Below are positions 8,947 to 17,316 of a DNA stretch of 64,000 nucleotides, one piece after another; the first letter of the stretch is position 1, and every line of letters starts with the position of its first letter. The translations under genes were made by a program, and so were the position numbers. The notes below the pieces were generated by a model. It was not told the origin of the DNA. It saw nothing but the letters and a program-made list of their open reading frames with translations, and searched no databases. The stretch covers positions 186,001-250,000 of the forward strand of contig NZ_JAAVIY010000003.1 of the NCBI RefSeq assembly GCF_014748335.1, written 5' to 3'. The stretch is from Flavobacterium selenitireducens (GTDB lineage: Bacteria > Bacteroidota > Bacteroidia > Flavobacteriales > Flavobacteriaceae).

Positions 8947-9696
8947 TCAGATAAGTTGGAGATGGGGCCTTAGTTGGATCAGGACAACGTCGCATCGTTT
9001 TGGCTGACAGAGCGCATAGGCGATGGCAACGGCAACGTCGTTAGCGGTCAACATTTCGTTTTCGCGTGTTTTTTCGGCAAGTTTTTCGGCGTCGTTTCCC
9101 TGCATGTCGGTAGCCGTCGCGCCGGGTTCGATCAACGTGACTTTGATGCCCATTTCGTTGACCTCTTTGCGCAGCGATGCCGATAATCCTTCGATTGCCG
9201 ATTTGGTCGCCACGTAAAGGCTGCTTCCTTTTTCCCTGACCTCGGCACTCATCGAGCCTACGTTTACGATGTGCCCGCCGTCTGATTTCATTCGGTCGAT
9301 CGCCAACTGCGCACAACTCATGTAAGAAGCCAGATTGGTTTGCAGGATGTAATCGCGGTGTTCAAAGTCCGTGTCGACGATACTCTGAGCTGGCAAGGCA
9401 ACATTGTTGATTAGGATATCGAGCCCGCCAAGTTCGGAATCCACATGTTCGAAAACCCTGAGAAGGTCTTCCCGGCGCGAGGCGTCGGCAACGATCCCTG
9501 AAAGCGAAATATTGTCGTCTGCGACGGATGCCAGCGTATCATCGAGTTCCTGACGATGTCTTCCGAATACCAATACCTTGGCTCCGAGGGTCGCAAGCAA
9601 AATGGCGGTTGCGCGCCCAATACCGGTCGTGCCTCCGGTTACGAGTACGCGCTTGCCGGATAGTTGTTGTGTTTTGTATTCATCGTAATTCTCCAT
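8947..9696 (-). CDS. SDR family oxidoreductase
   Basis: 249 residues, the usual length for classical short-chain dehydrogenases. Nucleotide-binding motif TGGTTGIG (20-27), NNVA (97-100), and the catalytic triad Ser148, Tyr161 and Lys165 in the YVATK motif. The residues after the second beta strand (FGRHRQE) carry Arg/His, which often indicates NADPH preference. The substrate is unknown. It sits 6 bp after the PncC-like gene and 11 bp before the 754-residue protein, so all are probably one transcript. Confidence 0.9.
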   Translation of the reverse strand: MENYDEYKTQQLSGKRVLVTGGTTGIGRATAILLATLGAKVLVFGRHRQELDDTLASVADDNISLSGIVADASRREDLLRVFEHVDSELGGLDILINNVALPAQSIVDTDFEHRDYILQTNLASYMSCAQLAIDRMKSDGGHIVNVGSMSAEVREKGSSLYVATKSAIEGLSASLRKEVNEMGIKVTLIEPGATATDMQGNDAEKLAEKTRENEMLTANDVAVAIAYALCQPKRCDVVLIQLRPHLQLI

Positions 9697-9702
9697 TTTC
9701 AG

Positions 9703-10206
9703 CTATTTTACGTTAGATTGTTCGGATTTGTCAAGCAAAACCTGGAGCAAGAGATCGGCTACACGGTCGACGGCCTTGCTTGCGATTTCTTCGGGAGAGC
9801 CATCGAAGACGACGCGATCTTCCAGTATATCGTTTGGAAAAGCGATGCAGGTAAAAATGGTTCCGACGGGCTTCTCAGGCGTTTCGCTCCCGCCAGGAGA
9901 CGTGAGTCCGGTCAAGGCTACGCAAACGTCCGCATGGCTTATTTTGCGGAACGACAACGCCATTGCCTTGGTAACTTCAGCCGACTCGGGCGTATAACGT
10001 TCCACAAGAGATTTCGGAATTCGCAAAAGCTCCTCTTTGAGAGAAGCGTCGTAACTTACCAATCCTCCTAAAAGCACTTTTCCCGAATTGGCGTCCAATG
10101 AAAATTCATAGCTCAACCTTCCCGCCGACGCACTTTCGGCAAAGCTGATTTTCCACTTCAAGTCGGACAGTGCCAAACAACATTGTGCAATTTTGGATTT
10201 TATCAT
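9703..10206 (-). CDS. CinA C-terminal domain protein (PncC-like amidohydrolase)
   Basis: 167 residues from ATG 10206 (MIKSKIAQ); an upstream start at 10245 would add 13 unconserved residues. It matches stand-alone CinA-C/PncC proteins, which deamidate nicotinamide mononucleotide in pyridine nucleotide recycling. The catalytic Ser25, Tyr52 and Lys57 appear conserved (AESAS, SYDASLK), as does the TSPGGSETPEKPVGT loop. The common AESCTGG motif is AESASAG here, so activity is likely but not certain. First gene of the minus-strand operon. The 270 bp upstream up to the lipoprotein gene hold no gene; I found no clear promoter there. Confidence 0.8.
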   Translation of the reverse strand: MIKSKIAQCCLALSDLKWKISFAESASAGRLSYEFSLDANSGKVLLGGLVSYDASLKEELLRIPKSLVERYTPESAEVTKAMALSFRKISHADVCVALTGLTSPGGSETPEKPVGTIFTCIAFPNDILEDRVVFDGSPEEIASKAVDRVADLLLQVLLDKSEQSNVK

Positions 10207-10478
10207 GGTCGGGGTCTTACAGGGACTCAAAGTTCGCAAACTCAAACAAGGATTTTTTACATCATTTCTTCGAAACGAGGTGGGTTTTACGTCCTGAGTG
10301 CCTTCGGTCGCAGTCGACGCTAAACAAATCGAAAAAAATTGAATTTGTAACAGTCATATAAAGTTTTGACTGACAATTTACTACGCGAACACTAGCTTTT
10401 AAGACGATACTTTAACACGAGACCTGGCGCAACCCTTGTCAAATAGGACAATCTAGAGGGAAATTAAATTGTTTTATT

Positions 10479-10880
10479 ATGAAAAAGATCAAATTTCAAG
10501 CAATTGCCGTAATGGCATTTTTGGCAATGGGTGCAGCATCATGCAGCGATGATGACTCCAACACTTCAACGGTTACGAAAGTAGCTTATGTGACCGATAT
10601 TACGGGCCCGTCTGAAGGTGACGTAAACCAGGAACTTTCGTATGTCGTAAAATATTCGGTCGACAATGCGTGCGGCGAATTCCAACGGTACGTTGAGTCG
10701 GCCACCGGGACTACCAAAACCATTGAACTTGTGGCGCGTTACGCATCGAATAACTGCGAGGCGGCTGCCGTGATCAAGGACACAGTGTACAAGTTCAAGC
10801 CAACTGCGGCCGGCGCTTACAACCTGAAATTCAAGAAATCGGCTACGGAATTCATCACGAAGGCCGTAACCGTAGAATAA
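10479..10880 (+). CDS. surface-type lipoprotein, unknown
   Basis: 133 residues. Signal peptide with lipobox GAASC at about residue 22, followed by SDDDS. Acidic residues right after the lipidated Cys are the export signal for surface lipoproteins in Flavobacteriia. The mature part is short and beta-rich, with a Cys pair (DNACGEF and SNNCEA) that may form a disulfide. No family recognised. It stands alone between the PncC operon and a strong hairpin terminator. Confidence 0.75.
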   Translation: MKKIKFQAIAVMAFLAMGAASCSDDDSNTSTVTKVAYVTDITGPSEGDVNQELSYVVKYSVDNACGEFQRYVESATGTTKTIELVARYASNNCEAAAVIKDTVYKFKPTAAGAYNLKFKKSATEFITKAVTVE

Positions 10881-10903
10881 TCCTTTTCGGTAAAACCCAT
10901 CTT

Positions 10904-10932
10904 AAAAGCATTGGCAATCCCAATGCTTTTTT
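10904..10932 (+). terminator. rho-independent terminator after lipoprotein
   Basis: Perfect 11-bp stem AAAAGCATTGG / CCAATGCTTTT with a 5-nt loop (CAATC), running into a T tract, 23 bp after the stop. Confidence 0.9.
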
Positions 10933-11110
10933 GTTTTCGGACATCTCACATCTTTATATCATATTGATTGGCGTTTAGCGGAATCTTGCCGACTGACGAT
11001 TTGTGTTTAAGTGTAATTTACTAACAGTCAATGAATTAAAACAAAATTTGCTTTGGATTGATCCGGTTTATGATCTTAAAAAATTGTTAAAATTATGTAA
11101 AATGCGTCAT

Positions 11111-11135
11111 TAGTTAGGATTCCTAACTATATTTG
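11111..11135 (+). promoter_or_regulatory. promoter -7 element overlapping a perfect 19-bp palindrome (putative MarR operator)
   Basis: TAGTTAGGA-T-TCCTAACTA at 11111-11129 is a perfect inverted repeat with 9-bp arms and one central base. It overlaps the start of TATATTTG (11128-11135), which fits the Bacteroidetes -7 consensus TAnnTTTG, 34 bp before the first ATG of the operon. No clear -33 TTG is visible. Since the operon encodes a MarR regulator (11728-12321), autoregulation through this site is the simplest reading. Confidence 0.75.
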
Positions 11136-11169
11136 TGCCGGCAATGAAGCCAAACAAAATCGCAATCTC

Positions 11170-11403
11170 ATGACAAAAGCAATTTTTTACCACGCCGGAT
11201 GCCCGGTTTGTATCAGCGCAGAACACGACGTTATCAGCCTGATAGGAGAAGAAAAGGTCGAAATCGTCAACCTTGCAACTGCCAAACATCGCATTGACGA
11301 GGCTGAAGCGGCGGGCCTGAAATCAGTGCCGGCATTGGTTTTGAAAAACGGAAACGTGCTCCACCTCAATTTCGGAGCGTCGATGGAAGACGTAAAAGCC
11401 TGA
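11170..11403 (+). CDS. small thioredoxin-like protein (CPVC)
   Basis: 77 residues. Beta strand KAIFYHAG leads into the redox motif CPVC (Cys11, Cys14) and a helix; cis-Pro motif SVPAL follows near residue 56, then a beta hairpin (LVLKNGNVLHLNFG). This is a minimal thioredoxin/glutaredoxin fold with no signal peptide, so it acts in the cytoplasm. First gene of the MarR operon. Its likely job is thiol-disulfide exchange, possibly with the Cys-rich MarR, but that partner is inference. Confidence 0.8.
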   Translation: MTKAIFYHAGCPVCISAEHDVISLIGEEKVEIVNLATAKHRIDEAEAAGLKSVPALVLKNGNVLHLNFGASMEDVKA

Positions 11404-11462
11404 TTCATCAATCCCGGAGGTTCCGGCTTCCGGGATTTATCCACAACTTAAACAACAATCTT

Positions 11463-11726
11463 ATGAAAGTAGCAGTTTGGGATACTTACGTAACCCGCAA
11501 CGACGGATCGATTATGCATTTTGACATTGTCGTTCCCGACGAACTCAAAGACGAAAATATTATCCATACATTTGGGCAGCAATACCTGGCCGCGAAAGGG
11601 CAAAACGGTCTTACGCTCAATTCCGAGGAGTGCCGATACTGTCACATCGAAGTCGCGCCGCCTCCCGTGGTAGATGACATTGAACGACAGGGCTACTATA
11701 TCGTAGAAATGGAAAATTGTAACTGA
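11463..11726 (+). CDS. DUF2024 family protein
   Basis: 87 residues. It closely fits the DUF2024 family as I remember it: MKVAVWDTYVTR at the start, MHFDI, and a Cys-x2-Cys-His-Ile motif (ECRYCHIE, near residue 60) that could bind metal or act in redox chemistry. The family is small, cytoplasmic and uncharacterised. It lies one base before the MarR gene, so translational coupling is likely. Confidence 0.8.
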   Translation: MKVAVWDTYVTRNDGSIMHFDIVVPDELKDENIIHTFGQQYLAAKGQNGLTLNSEECRYCHIEVAPPPVVDDIERQGYYIVEMENCN

Positions 11727-11727
11727 A

Positions 11728-12321
11728 ATGGACACCCAACCACGGCAAAATAACCTGGAAGCGAAAATAGCATCAGGGCTCGAAAGAGTCTCCGAAGCCT
11801 TCCGCGTTTTGCTGTGGCAGGAAGCCAAAACGTATGGGTTGAGCCCGATCCAGGTGCAGATTCTCGTTTTTGTCCATACGCATCGCACGGGAATGGCCAC
11901 TGTGAGTTCGCTCGCCTCGGAATTCAACATGACCAAGGCAACCATCAGTGATTCGGTAAAGACGTTGATCAGGAAAGAGCTCGTGCAATCAGTGTCGGAT
12001 CGGTCCGATTCGAGAAGCTTCAATTTGGCGTTGACCGACTTCGGGCGTCAGATAGCCGAGGGATCGGCGCGGTTCACATCTGATATCGAACAAGCGCTCG
12101 AAAGCTTTCCCGAACTGCAAAAAGAGTCGATGTACACGGCGCTTCTGCAGCTGATTTCCCAACTCAATGCAAAGGGCGTGATTTCGCTACAGCGCATGTG
12201 CCTCAATTGTCGATTTCACTCGCGTCAGCAGGATTTCCATTATTGCAACTTGCTCGAAACTGTTCTTTCCGATGCCGAATTACGCGTGGACTGCAACGAA
12301 TTTTCGGCAAAAACCGCCTGA
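11728..12321 (+). CDS. MarR family regulator with four-Cys C-terminal tail
   Basis: 197 residues. Winged helix at about 40-105 (AMATVSSLASEFNMTKATISDSVKTL region is the recognition helix, then DRSDSRSFNLALT as the wing). Residues 158-189 add a tail not found in ordinary MarR proteins: Cys158-x2-Cys161, Cys173 and Cys189, in the order CLNCRFH, HYCNLL, LRVDCNEF. That spacing suits a metal or Fe-S cluster or a thiol switch. The gene abuts DUF2024 (1 bp) and is followed 2 bp later by a glutamine amidotransferase. Predicted to bind the palindrome at 11111-11129 and repress its own operon. Confidence 0.85.
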   Translation: MDTQPRQNNLEAKIASGLERVSEAFRVLLWQEAKTYGLSPIQVQILVFVHTHRTGMATVSSLASEFNMTKATISDSVKTLIRKELVQSVSDRSDSRSFNLALTDFGRQIAEGSARFTSDIEQALESFPELQKESMYTALLQLISQLNAKGVISLQRMCLNCRFHSRQQDFHYCNLLETVLSDAELRVDCNEFSAKTA

Positions 12322-12323
12322 AA

Positions 12324-13016
12324 ATGAACTTACATATTCTTCAGCACGTATCTTATGAAGGTCCGGGCCATATTTCCGATTGGGCTTTCGAAAACGGCCA
12401 CACAATTTCCTTTACCAAACTTTTTGAAGCTGCGGATTTTCCCGTACAGCTCGATTTCGACGCACTCGTCATCCTCGGCGGGCCGATGAATATCTACGAC
12501 GAACAGCAATTTGGGTGGCTTGCAGACGAAAAGCGGTTTATAAAGCAAACCATTGTGACGGGAAAACCGGTTTTGGGGATATGTCTCGGCTCCCAATTGA
12601 TTGCCGAGGCGATCGGAGGGAAAGTTGTGCGAAATTCCGATACGGAAATCGGATGGTTTCCGGTCCAGAAAACCGCTTTGGGCGAAAATCACCGTCTTTT
12701 GGACGGCCTGGACTTCGACAGCCCGGTATTTCACTGGCATGGCGACACGTTCGAGCTGCCGGAATCTGCCCAAAATCTTTTGGAAAATCCCGCTTGTAAA
12801 AACCAGATGTTCGCGTTCGCGGATAATGTACTCGGCATCCAATTCCATCCCGAGGCGACGCCGGCATCGATCGCACAAATGGTCATCAACGGACGGGACG
12901 AGCTTGTCAGCGCGCGCTTTGTGCAATCCGAAACGGAAATTTTAGCGCGTCATTTCTCACGACCTAATGCGGTCTTGTCCGAACTGCTCGACAGGCTGAC
13001 CAACGTTCTTCGCTAG
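12324..13016 (+). CDS. class I glutamine amidotransferase domain protein
   Basis: 230 residues from ATG 12324 (MNLHILQHVS), 2 bp after the MarR stop; an ORF start at 12198 lies inside marR and is rejected. Catalytic Cys87 in the nucleophile elbow GICLGSQ, with His175 and Glu177 in FHPE, completes a GATase-1 triad. Stand-alone proteins like this are often annotated as GMP-synthase-like amidotransferases and may release ammonia from glutamine or gamma-glutamyl compounds; the acceptor is unknown. Last gene of the operon. Confidence 0.85.
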   Translation: MNLHILQHVSYEGPGHISDWAFENGHTISFTKLFEAADFPVQLDFDALVILGGPMNIYDEQQFGWLADEKRFIKQTIVTGKPVLGICLGSQLIAEAIGGKVVRNSDTEIGWFPVQKTALGENHRLLDGLDFDSPVFHWHGDTFELPESAQNLLENPACKNQMFAFADNVLGIQFHPEATPASIAQMVINGRDELVSARFVQSETEILARHFSRPNAVLSELLDRLTNVLR

Positions 13017-13149
13017 CGGTATTTCGCGCGACTAGTGCAATTTCATTATTACGCTCTATCCTTTTTATTTTAAGTAGCTGTATTTCAATATTTTGGAATC
13101 ACAGCCCCGTATTCGTTTATTTTTTTATCAACCATCAAATCATTTCAAC

Positions 13150-13890
13150 ATGGAAAAATTATTCTATCTGGCCGCCGCGGCCATGGGATTGCTGTTTGCG
13201 CCCGAATGCGGCAAATGCTACAACAACGACGATTTTATCATCGAATCGGCATCGGTAACAAAAAGTCCCGATTACGGCATGACGGTCTGGGAAATCAAAG
13301 TAAAGGGAAATGCCGGAGCCACCACGCCGAAAGGTGTCGGACAACTCAACGGCGCACCGGTCCTGGGTTACGTATTCCCAACGACATTGAAGTCTACCGA
13401 TGTCGGTTTCAACCCAACTGAGGGTATCGTCGCCCTTGCCCTGACTTCTCATCCTGATTTTGACGATACGCCTATGTGGGACGAGAACTATGACCGCAAT
13501 TTCGGCAATGACGGAGTGATATGGCATCCGCATTGGGTGATTCTCGTCGAAGACAAACGCGTCGAAGGTGGACTCGCCGTCAAAGAATTCAAGAAAACCG
13601 ACAACTCGGTAAAACTTCCGGCCAACAATCCCGGGATGGCGATGTACATGGACAGTCCCGGTTACCAGGTGGTGACAAACGGCAATACGATCCGTGTGAT
13701 GGTTCCCGACTACCGCATATCCGGCAAAACCGATTTTAAATTCGACGCCGTGGCCTGCTTCATGCAAGTGAACACGGGCGGCAAGACCACACACACCGAT
13801 GGAGGCAAAGGCCCCAAACCGATGCTTGGCGTCTACCAGGTGTATTCGGTGGCCAGCGGAAACTTATCGCTTCCGTATTCGGTAAAATAA
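13150..13890 (+). CDS. exported protein of unknown function
   Basis: 246 residues from ATG 13150 (MEKLFYLAAAAMG); the ORF reaches 13093 but the leader there is not conserved-looking. The N-terminus is a short signal-like segment ending near APECG. The mature protein is rich in Gly, Asp, Trp and aromatic residues, with segments such as FDDTPMWDENYDRNFG and VIWHPHWVIL that look like a compact beta domain, possibly metal-binding through His/Asp. No family recognised. It is followed by a terminator and stands alone before katA. Confidence 0.6.
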   Translation: MEKLFYLAAAAMGLLFAPECGKCYNNDDFIIESASVTKSPDYGMTVWEIKVKGNAGATTPKGVGQLNGAPVLGYVFPTTLKSTDVGFNPTEGIVALALTSHPDFDDTPMWDENYDRNFGNDGVIWHPHWVILVEDKRVEGGLAVKEFKKTDNSVKLPANNPGMAMYMDSPGYQVVTNGNTIRVMVPDYRISGKTDFKFDAVACFMQVNTGGKTTHTDGGKGPKPMLGVYQVYSVASGNLSLPYSVK

Positions 13891-13901
13891 CTTTTTGTTT
13901 C

Positions 13902-13942
13902 GGGCCGTCGCGATCTGGCATTTTCAAGACGGCCCTTTTTTT
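13902..13942 (+). terminator. rho-independent terminator
   Basis: 8-bp perfect stem GGGCCGTC / GACGGCCC with an 18-nt loop and seven Ts, 12 bp after the stop of the preceding gene. Confidence 0.8.
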
Positions 13943-14015
13943 AGTCGCGCCCGGGTCGAAAGAACGCAACTCAAACAAGATCCGATGAGCAACATATAAC
14001 CTGAAGCATCCAATC

Positions 14016-15488
14016 ATGGAAAATAAAAAACTTACCACGGCTACCGGGACGCCCGTTCCCGATAACCAAAACATACAAACTGCGGGTGCCCGCGGCCCAG
14101 CCTTGCTCCAAGACTTTTGGTTCCTAGAGAAAATGGCGCACTTCGACCGCGAGGTCATCCCGGAACGCCGCATGCACGCAAAGGGTTCTGGAGCATATGG
14201 CGAATTTACCGTGACGCATGACATTACGCGTTTCACCAAGGCTGACATCTTCTCGGAAATCGGGAAAAAAACACCCATGTTCGTTCGCTTCTCAACCGTT
14301 GCCGGCGAACGCGGTGCTGCCGATGCCGAGCGCGACATTCGCGGTTTCGCACTCAAATTTTACACCCAACAGGGCAATTGGGATCTCGTCGGAAACAATA
14401 CACCGGTGTTCTTTATGCGTGACCCGATGAAATTCCCTGATCTCAATCACGCCGTAAAACGCGATCCGAGGACAAACTTGCGCAGTGCGAACAACAATTG
14501 GGATTTTTGGACGCTGTTGCCCGAGGCCCTGCACCAGGTCACGATTGTCATGAGCGATCGCGGCATCCCGAAATCGTACCGTCACATGCACGGTTTCGGA
14601 AGCCACACGTTCAGCTTTACCAATGCGCAACACGAGAGGTTTTGGGTGAAATTCCATTACCGCACCCAACAAGGTATTGAGAATCTCAGCGACTCCGAGG
14701 CTGCTGCAATTATCGGAGGCGACCGCGAAAGTCACCAACGCGATCTGTTCGACTCGATAGGGAAAGGCGATTTCCCGAAATGGAAATTTTATGTGCAGGT
14801 CATGCCCGAAAAAGATGCCGATTCCTATCACATCAATCCGTTTGACCTCACGAAAGTCTGGCCACATGCCGATTATCCGTTGATCGAAGTCGGGGAATTT
14901 GAGCTCAACCGAAATCCTGAAAATTACTTTGCGGAAGTGGAACAGGCGGCGTTCAATCCGGCCAATGTTCCTCCCGGGATCGGGTTTTCGCCAGATAAGA
15001 TGCTCCAGGGGCGATTGTTCTCGTACGGAGATGCGCAACGATACCGTCTCGGCGTAAACAATTACCAGATTCCCGTCAACCAGTCCAAGTGCCCGTATCA
15101 TGCGTTTCATCGGGACGGTGCGATGCGCGTCGATGGGAATTACGGAGGAACGATTGGATATGAACCCAACAGCTTCGGACAATGGCAACAGCAAACCGAT
15201 CAAAAAGAGCCGATGCTGGCCTTGCACGGTGACGCGGGCGCATGGGATCATCGCGTCGATACGGATTACTTCTCACAGCCAGGTAATTTGTTCCGATTGC
15301 TGACCGATGAGAAAAAGCGTTTGCTGTTCCAAAACACCGCCGCCCAGATCGCGCCGGCCGAAAAGTTCATACAGATACGACATATCCGCAATTGCGCTAA
15401 AGCAGATCCTGATTATGGTGCGGGAGTGGCTGCCGCTTTGGGCATTTCGATGTCCGACGTCGAGGAATTCCAGCATTCCGCCCTGTAG
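14016..15488 (+). CDS. katA: catalase, small-subunit clade 3
   Basis: 490 residues, the size of small-subunit heme catalases. Catalytic His54 in MHAKGSG, the Asn-bearing [14 protein letters not shown] segment, and proximal-Tyr motif [14 protein letters not shown] near residue 335. It lacks the extra C-terminal domain of KatE. Cytoplasmic H2O2 removal. Second catalase in the window, 10.5 kb from katE and on the same strand; the two differ in length and clade, so they are not a recent duplication. Own terminator follows. Confidence 0.95.
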   Translation: MENKKLTTATGTPVPDNQNIQTAGARGPALLQDFWFLEKMAHFDREVIPERRMHAKGSGAYGEFTVTHDITRFTKADIFSEIGKKTPMFVRFSTVAGERGAADAERDIRGFALKFYTQQGNWDLVGNNTPVFFMRDPMKFPDLNHAVKRDPRTNLRSANNNWDFWTLLPEALHQVTIVMSDRGIPKSYRHMHGFGSHTFSFTNAQHERFWVKFHYRTQQGIENLSDSEAAAIIGGDRESHQRDLFDSIGKGDFPKWKFYVQVMPEKDADSYHINPFDLTKVWPHADYPLIEVGEFELNRNPENYFAEVEQAAFNPANVPPGIGFSPDKMLQGRLFSYGDAQRYRLGVNNYQIPVNQSKCPYHAFHRDGAMRVDGNYGGTIGYEPNSFGQWQQQTDQKEPMLALHGDAGAWDHRVDTDYFSQPGNLFRLLTDEKKRLLFQNTAAQIAPAEKFIQIRHIRNCAKADPDYGAGVAAALGISMSDVEEFQHSAL

Positions 15489-15516
15489 AAAAACTGTGGT
15501 AGCTTTAATTTCCTTG

Positions 15517-15557
15517 AAGCCGGTTCCGCTCGACTGATCCCGAAGGAGCCGGTTTTT
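15517..15557 (+). terminator. rho-independent terminator after katA
   Basis: Stem CCGGTTCC / GGAGCCGG (one G-U), extended weakly by GAA with the T tract, large loop, followed by TTTTT. Located about 30 bp after the katA stop. Confidence 0.65.
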
Positions 15558-15635
15558 GCATTTGTTGTCCTAGTTCAATGCAGGCCGTTTTGGGCCGGCT
15601 TACTTTTGATCCATCAACCAATACATATCATTATC

Positions 15636-16571
15636 ATGGAAAATAGAGTTTTAGGTTTGCACCACATCACGGCCCTTGCCGGAAACGCCCAACGCAATTT
15701 TGATTTCTACTCAAAGACGCTCGATTTGAGGTTCATCAAAAAAACGGTCAATTTCGACGATCCGGGAACCTACCATTTTTACTTTGGCGATGAGGTCGGA
15801 AGTGCCGGAACAATCCTGACGTTTTTCCCTTGGGGCGACCGGATTGCCCAAGGCAGAAGAGGAGCGGGAATGGCAACCGAAATCGGGTATTCCGTACCAA
15901 AAGGAAGCCTTGATTTCTGGATCAAACGGTTCGACGAGCAAAACGTCATTTATAATAAACCGGCCGTCAAATTCGGAGAGCAGTATCTGACCTTTATCGA
16001 TCCTGACGGATTGAAGCTCGAACTGACCGAAGTGGAAAATGACGCCCGAAAACCATGGATAACCGCAGATGTCCCGTCCGAATTCGCAATAAGAGGTTTT
16101 CATCACATCACCTTGACGCTTAACAGCAAAACCGCGACGGCCGCTGTCCTCACCGATATTTTCGGATACCACTTGCAGCAACAGGATGTCAATCGCTTCC
16201 GTTATGTAACCGATGCCGTCGAGAGCGCTGCGATCGTGGATATCGTCGAAATTCCGTCCGAAGAAAAGGGACGGGGCGCCAACGGAACCATCCACCACGT
16301 TGCGTTTCGTGTGAAAGACGATGCCGCACTGATGGAGTTCCGACAAAAGATAGCAGCGTCCGGATTGAGCATTACGCCGCAAATCGACAGGCAATATTTC
16401 CATTCGCTTTATTTCCGTGAGCCGGGAGGCGTGCTGTTCGAAATCGCTACCGACAATCCCGGTTTTATGGTAGACGAAACGCTTGAAGATTTGGGCAAAG
16501 GCCTCCAACTTCCGGCACAACACGAGAGCAAACGCGCCCAGATCGAGGCTATTTTACCCACCATCAGTTAA
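15636..16571 (+). CDS. ring-cleaving dioxygenase-like VOC protein (MhqO-like)
   Basis: 311 residues from ATG 15636 (MENRVLGLHHITALAG). Two VOC (glyoxalase/extradiol dioxygenase) modules are visible: residues about 5-130 (LHHITALAG, metal-type His) and 150-280 (GFHHITLTL, TIHHVAFRV). Conserved His at each module start and Glu in GGVLFEIATD give a likely Fe(II)-type site. It matches the MhqO/LinE-like group linked to quinone and catechol resistance. The next gene, 6 bp downstream, is the matching hydrolase, so the two form an Mhq-like pair against electrophilic quinones. Confidence 0.85.
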   Translation: MENRVLGLHHITALAGNAQRNFDFYSKTLDLRFIKKTVNFDDPGTYHFYFGDEVGSAGTILTFFPWGDRIAQGRRGAGMATEIGYSVPKGSLDFWIKRFDEQNVIYNKPAVKFGEQYLTFIDPDGLKLELTEVENDARKPWITADVPSEFAIRGFHHITLTLNSKTATAAVLTDIFGYHLQQQDVNRFRYVTDAVESAAIVDIVEIPSEEKGRGANGTIHHVAFRVKDDAALMEFRQKIAASGLSITPQIDRQYFHSLYFREPGGVLFEIATDNPGFMVDETLEDLGKGLQLPAQHESKRAQIEAILPTIS

Positions 16572-16577
16572 GTTATC

Positions 16578-17207
16578 ATGGAATATTCACCATTAAAATA
16601 CATTTACAGGTCGGCCGGAAAGGCGGAGGCGTTCACGCTGCTGCTTTTGCACGGAACGGGCGGCAACGAACATGATTTGTTGTCTCTGACCAATTATTTC
16701 GGCGACGGATTCAACGTACTTTCCGTTAGAGGAAATGTTGAGGAAAACGGCATGCCGCGTTTTTTCAAGCGAAAGGCGATGGGGATTTTCGACGAACAGG
16801 ATCTCGGGTTCCGAACAGATGAATTAAAGCATTTTCTCGAAAAAGTTGCCGTGTCAGAAGGTTTCGACGTGACGAAGATCGTCGCTCTCGGCTATTCGAA
16901 CGGTGCCAACATCGCCGGGGCGACGCTAGTTCTGCATCCGGATTTCCTTGCAGGTGCGATATTGTTCCGGCCGATGCCGCCGTTTCGGGACAATCGCCAG
17001 AAAAACAGTCTCAGGCCGACACCGGTGTTTTTGTCTAACGGCTCTCAAGATCCCACTGTCGATAAAGACGAGAACCGAAAGTATACAAATGCTCTCTCGA
17101 GCGCCGGGTTTTTGGTGGACGATCACAGCATCGCTACGGGTCACAGTTTGTCGGAGCAAGATCTGTTGCTTGCGTCCGAATGGTTTCGGAAACATTTTCC
17201 ATCATGA
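16578..17207 (+). CDS. alpha/beta hydrolase, MhqD/carboxylesterase-like
   Basis: 209 residues. Short alpha/beta hydrolase of the phospholipase/carboxylesterase type: oxyanion segment LLLHGTGGNEHD, nucleophile Ser107 in GYSNGAN, Asp158 in NGSQDP and His189 in TGHSL. These are the features of MhqD, which partners MhqO in Gram-positive quinone defence. Starts 6 bp after the dioxygenase gene and ends at a terminator 5 bp after its stop. Function in quinone detoxification is inferred from the pairing. Confidence 0.85.
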   Translation: MEYSPLKYIYRSAGKAEAFTLLLLHGTGGNEHDLLSLTNYFGDGFNVLSVRGNVEENGMPRFFKRKAMGIFDEQDLGFRTDELKHFLEKVAVSEGFDVTKIVALGYSNGANIAGATLVLHPDFLAGAILFRPMPPFRDNRQKNSLRPTPVFLSNGSQDPTVDKDENRKYTNALSSAGFLVDDHSIATGHSLSEQDLLLASEWFRKHFPS

Positions 17208-17211
17208 CAAG

Positions 17212-17234
17212 AACCTGCTTCGGCGGGTTTTTTT
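17212..17234 (+). terminator. rho-independent terminator after mhqD-like gene
   Basis: 7-bp stem AACCTGC / GCGGGTT (one G-U) capped by a TTCG tetraloop, followed by a T tract. Confidence 0.85.
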
Positions 17235-17316
17235 GTGAGGCGTTGACAACGGTTTCCCAAAAGAAACACGGATTCGCGCGATTTCGACTATATTTAAGAA
17301 TTACAACATTCTCGAA

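Noticed and set aside
12198..12323. Longer start of the glutamine amidotransferase
   Set aside because: The upstream extension lies inside the MarR gene and encodes a Cys/Arg-rich stretch with no family match; ATG 12324 gives a normal domain.
14292..15251. 319-codon ORF antisense to katA
   Set aside because: Shadow of the catalase coding sequence with no family features.
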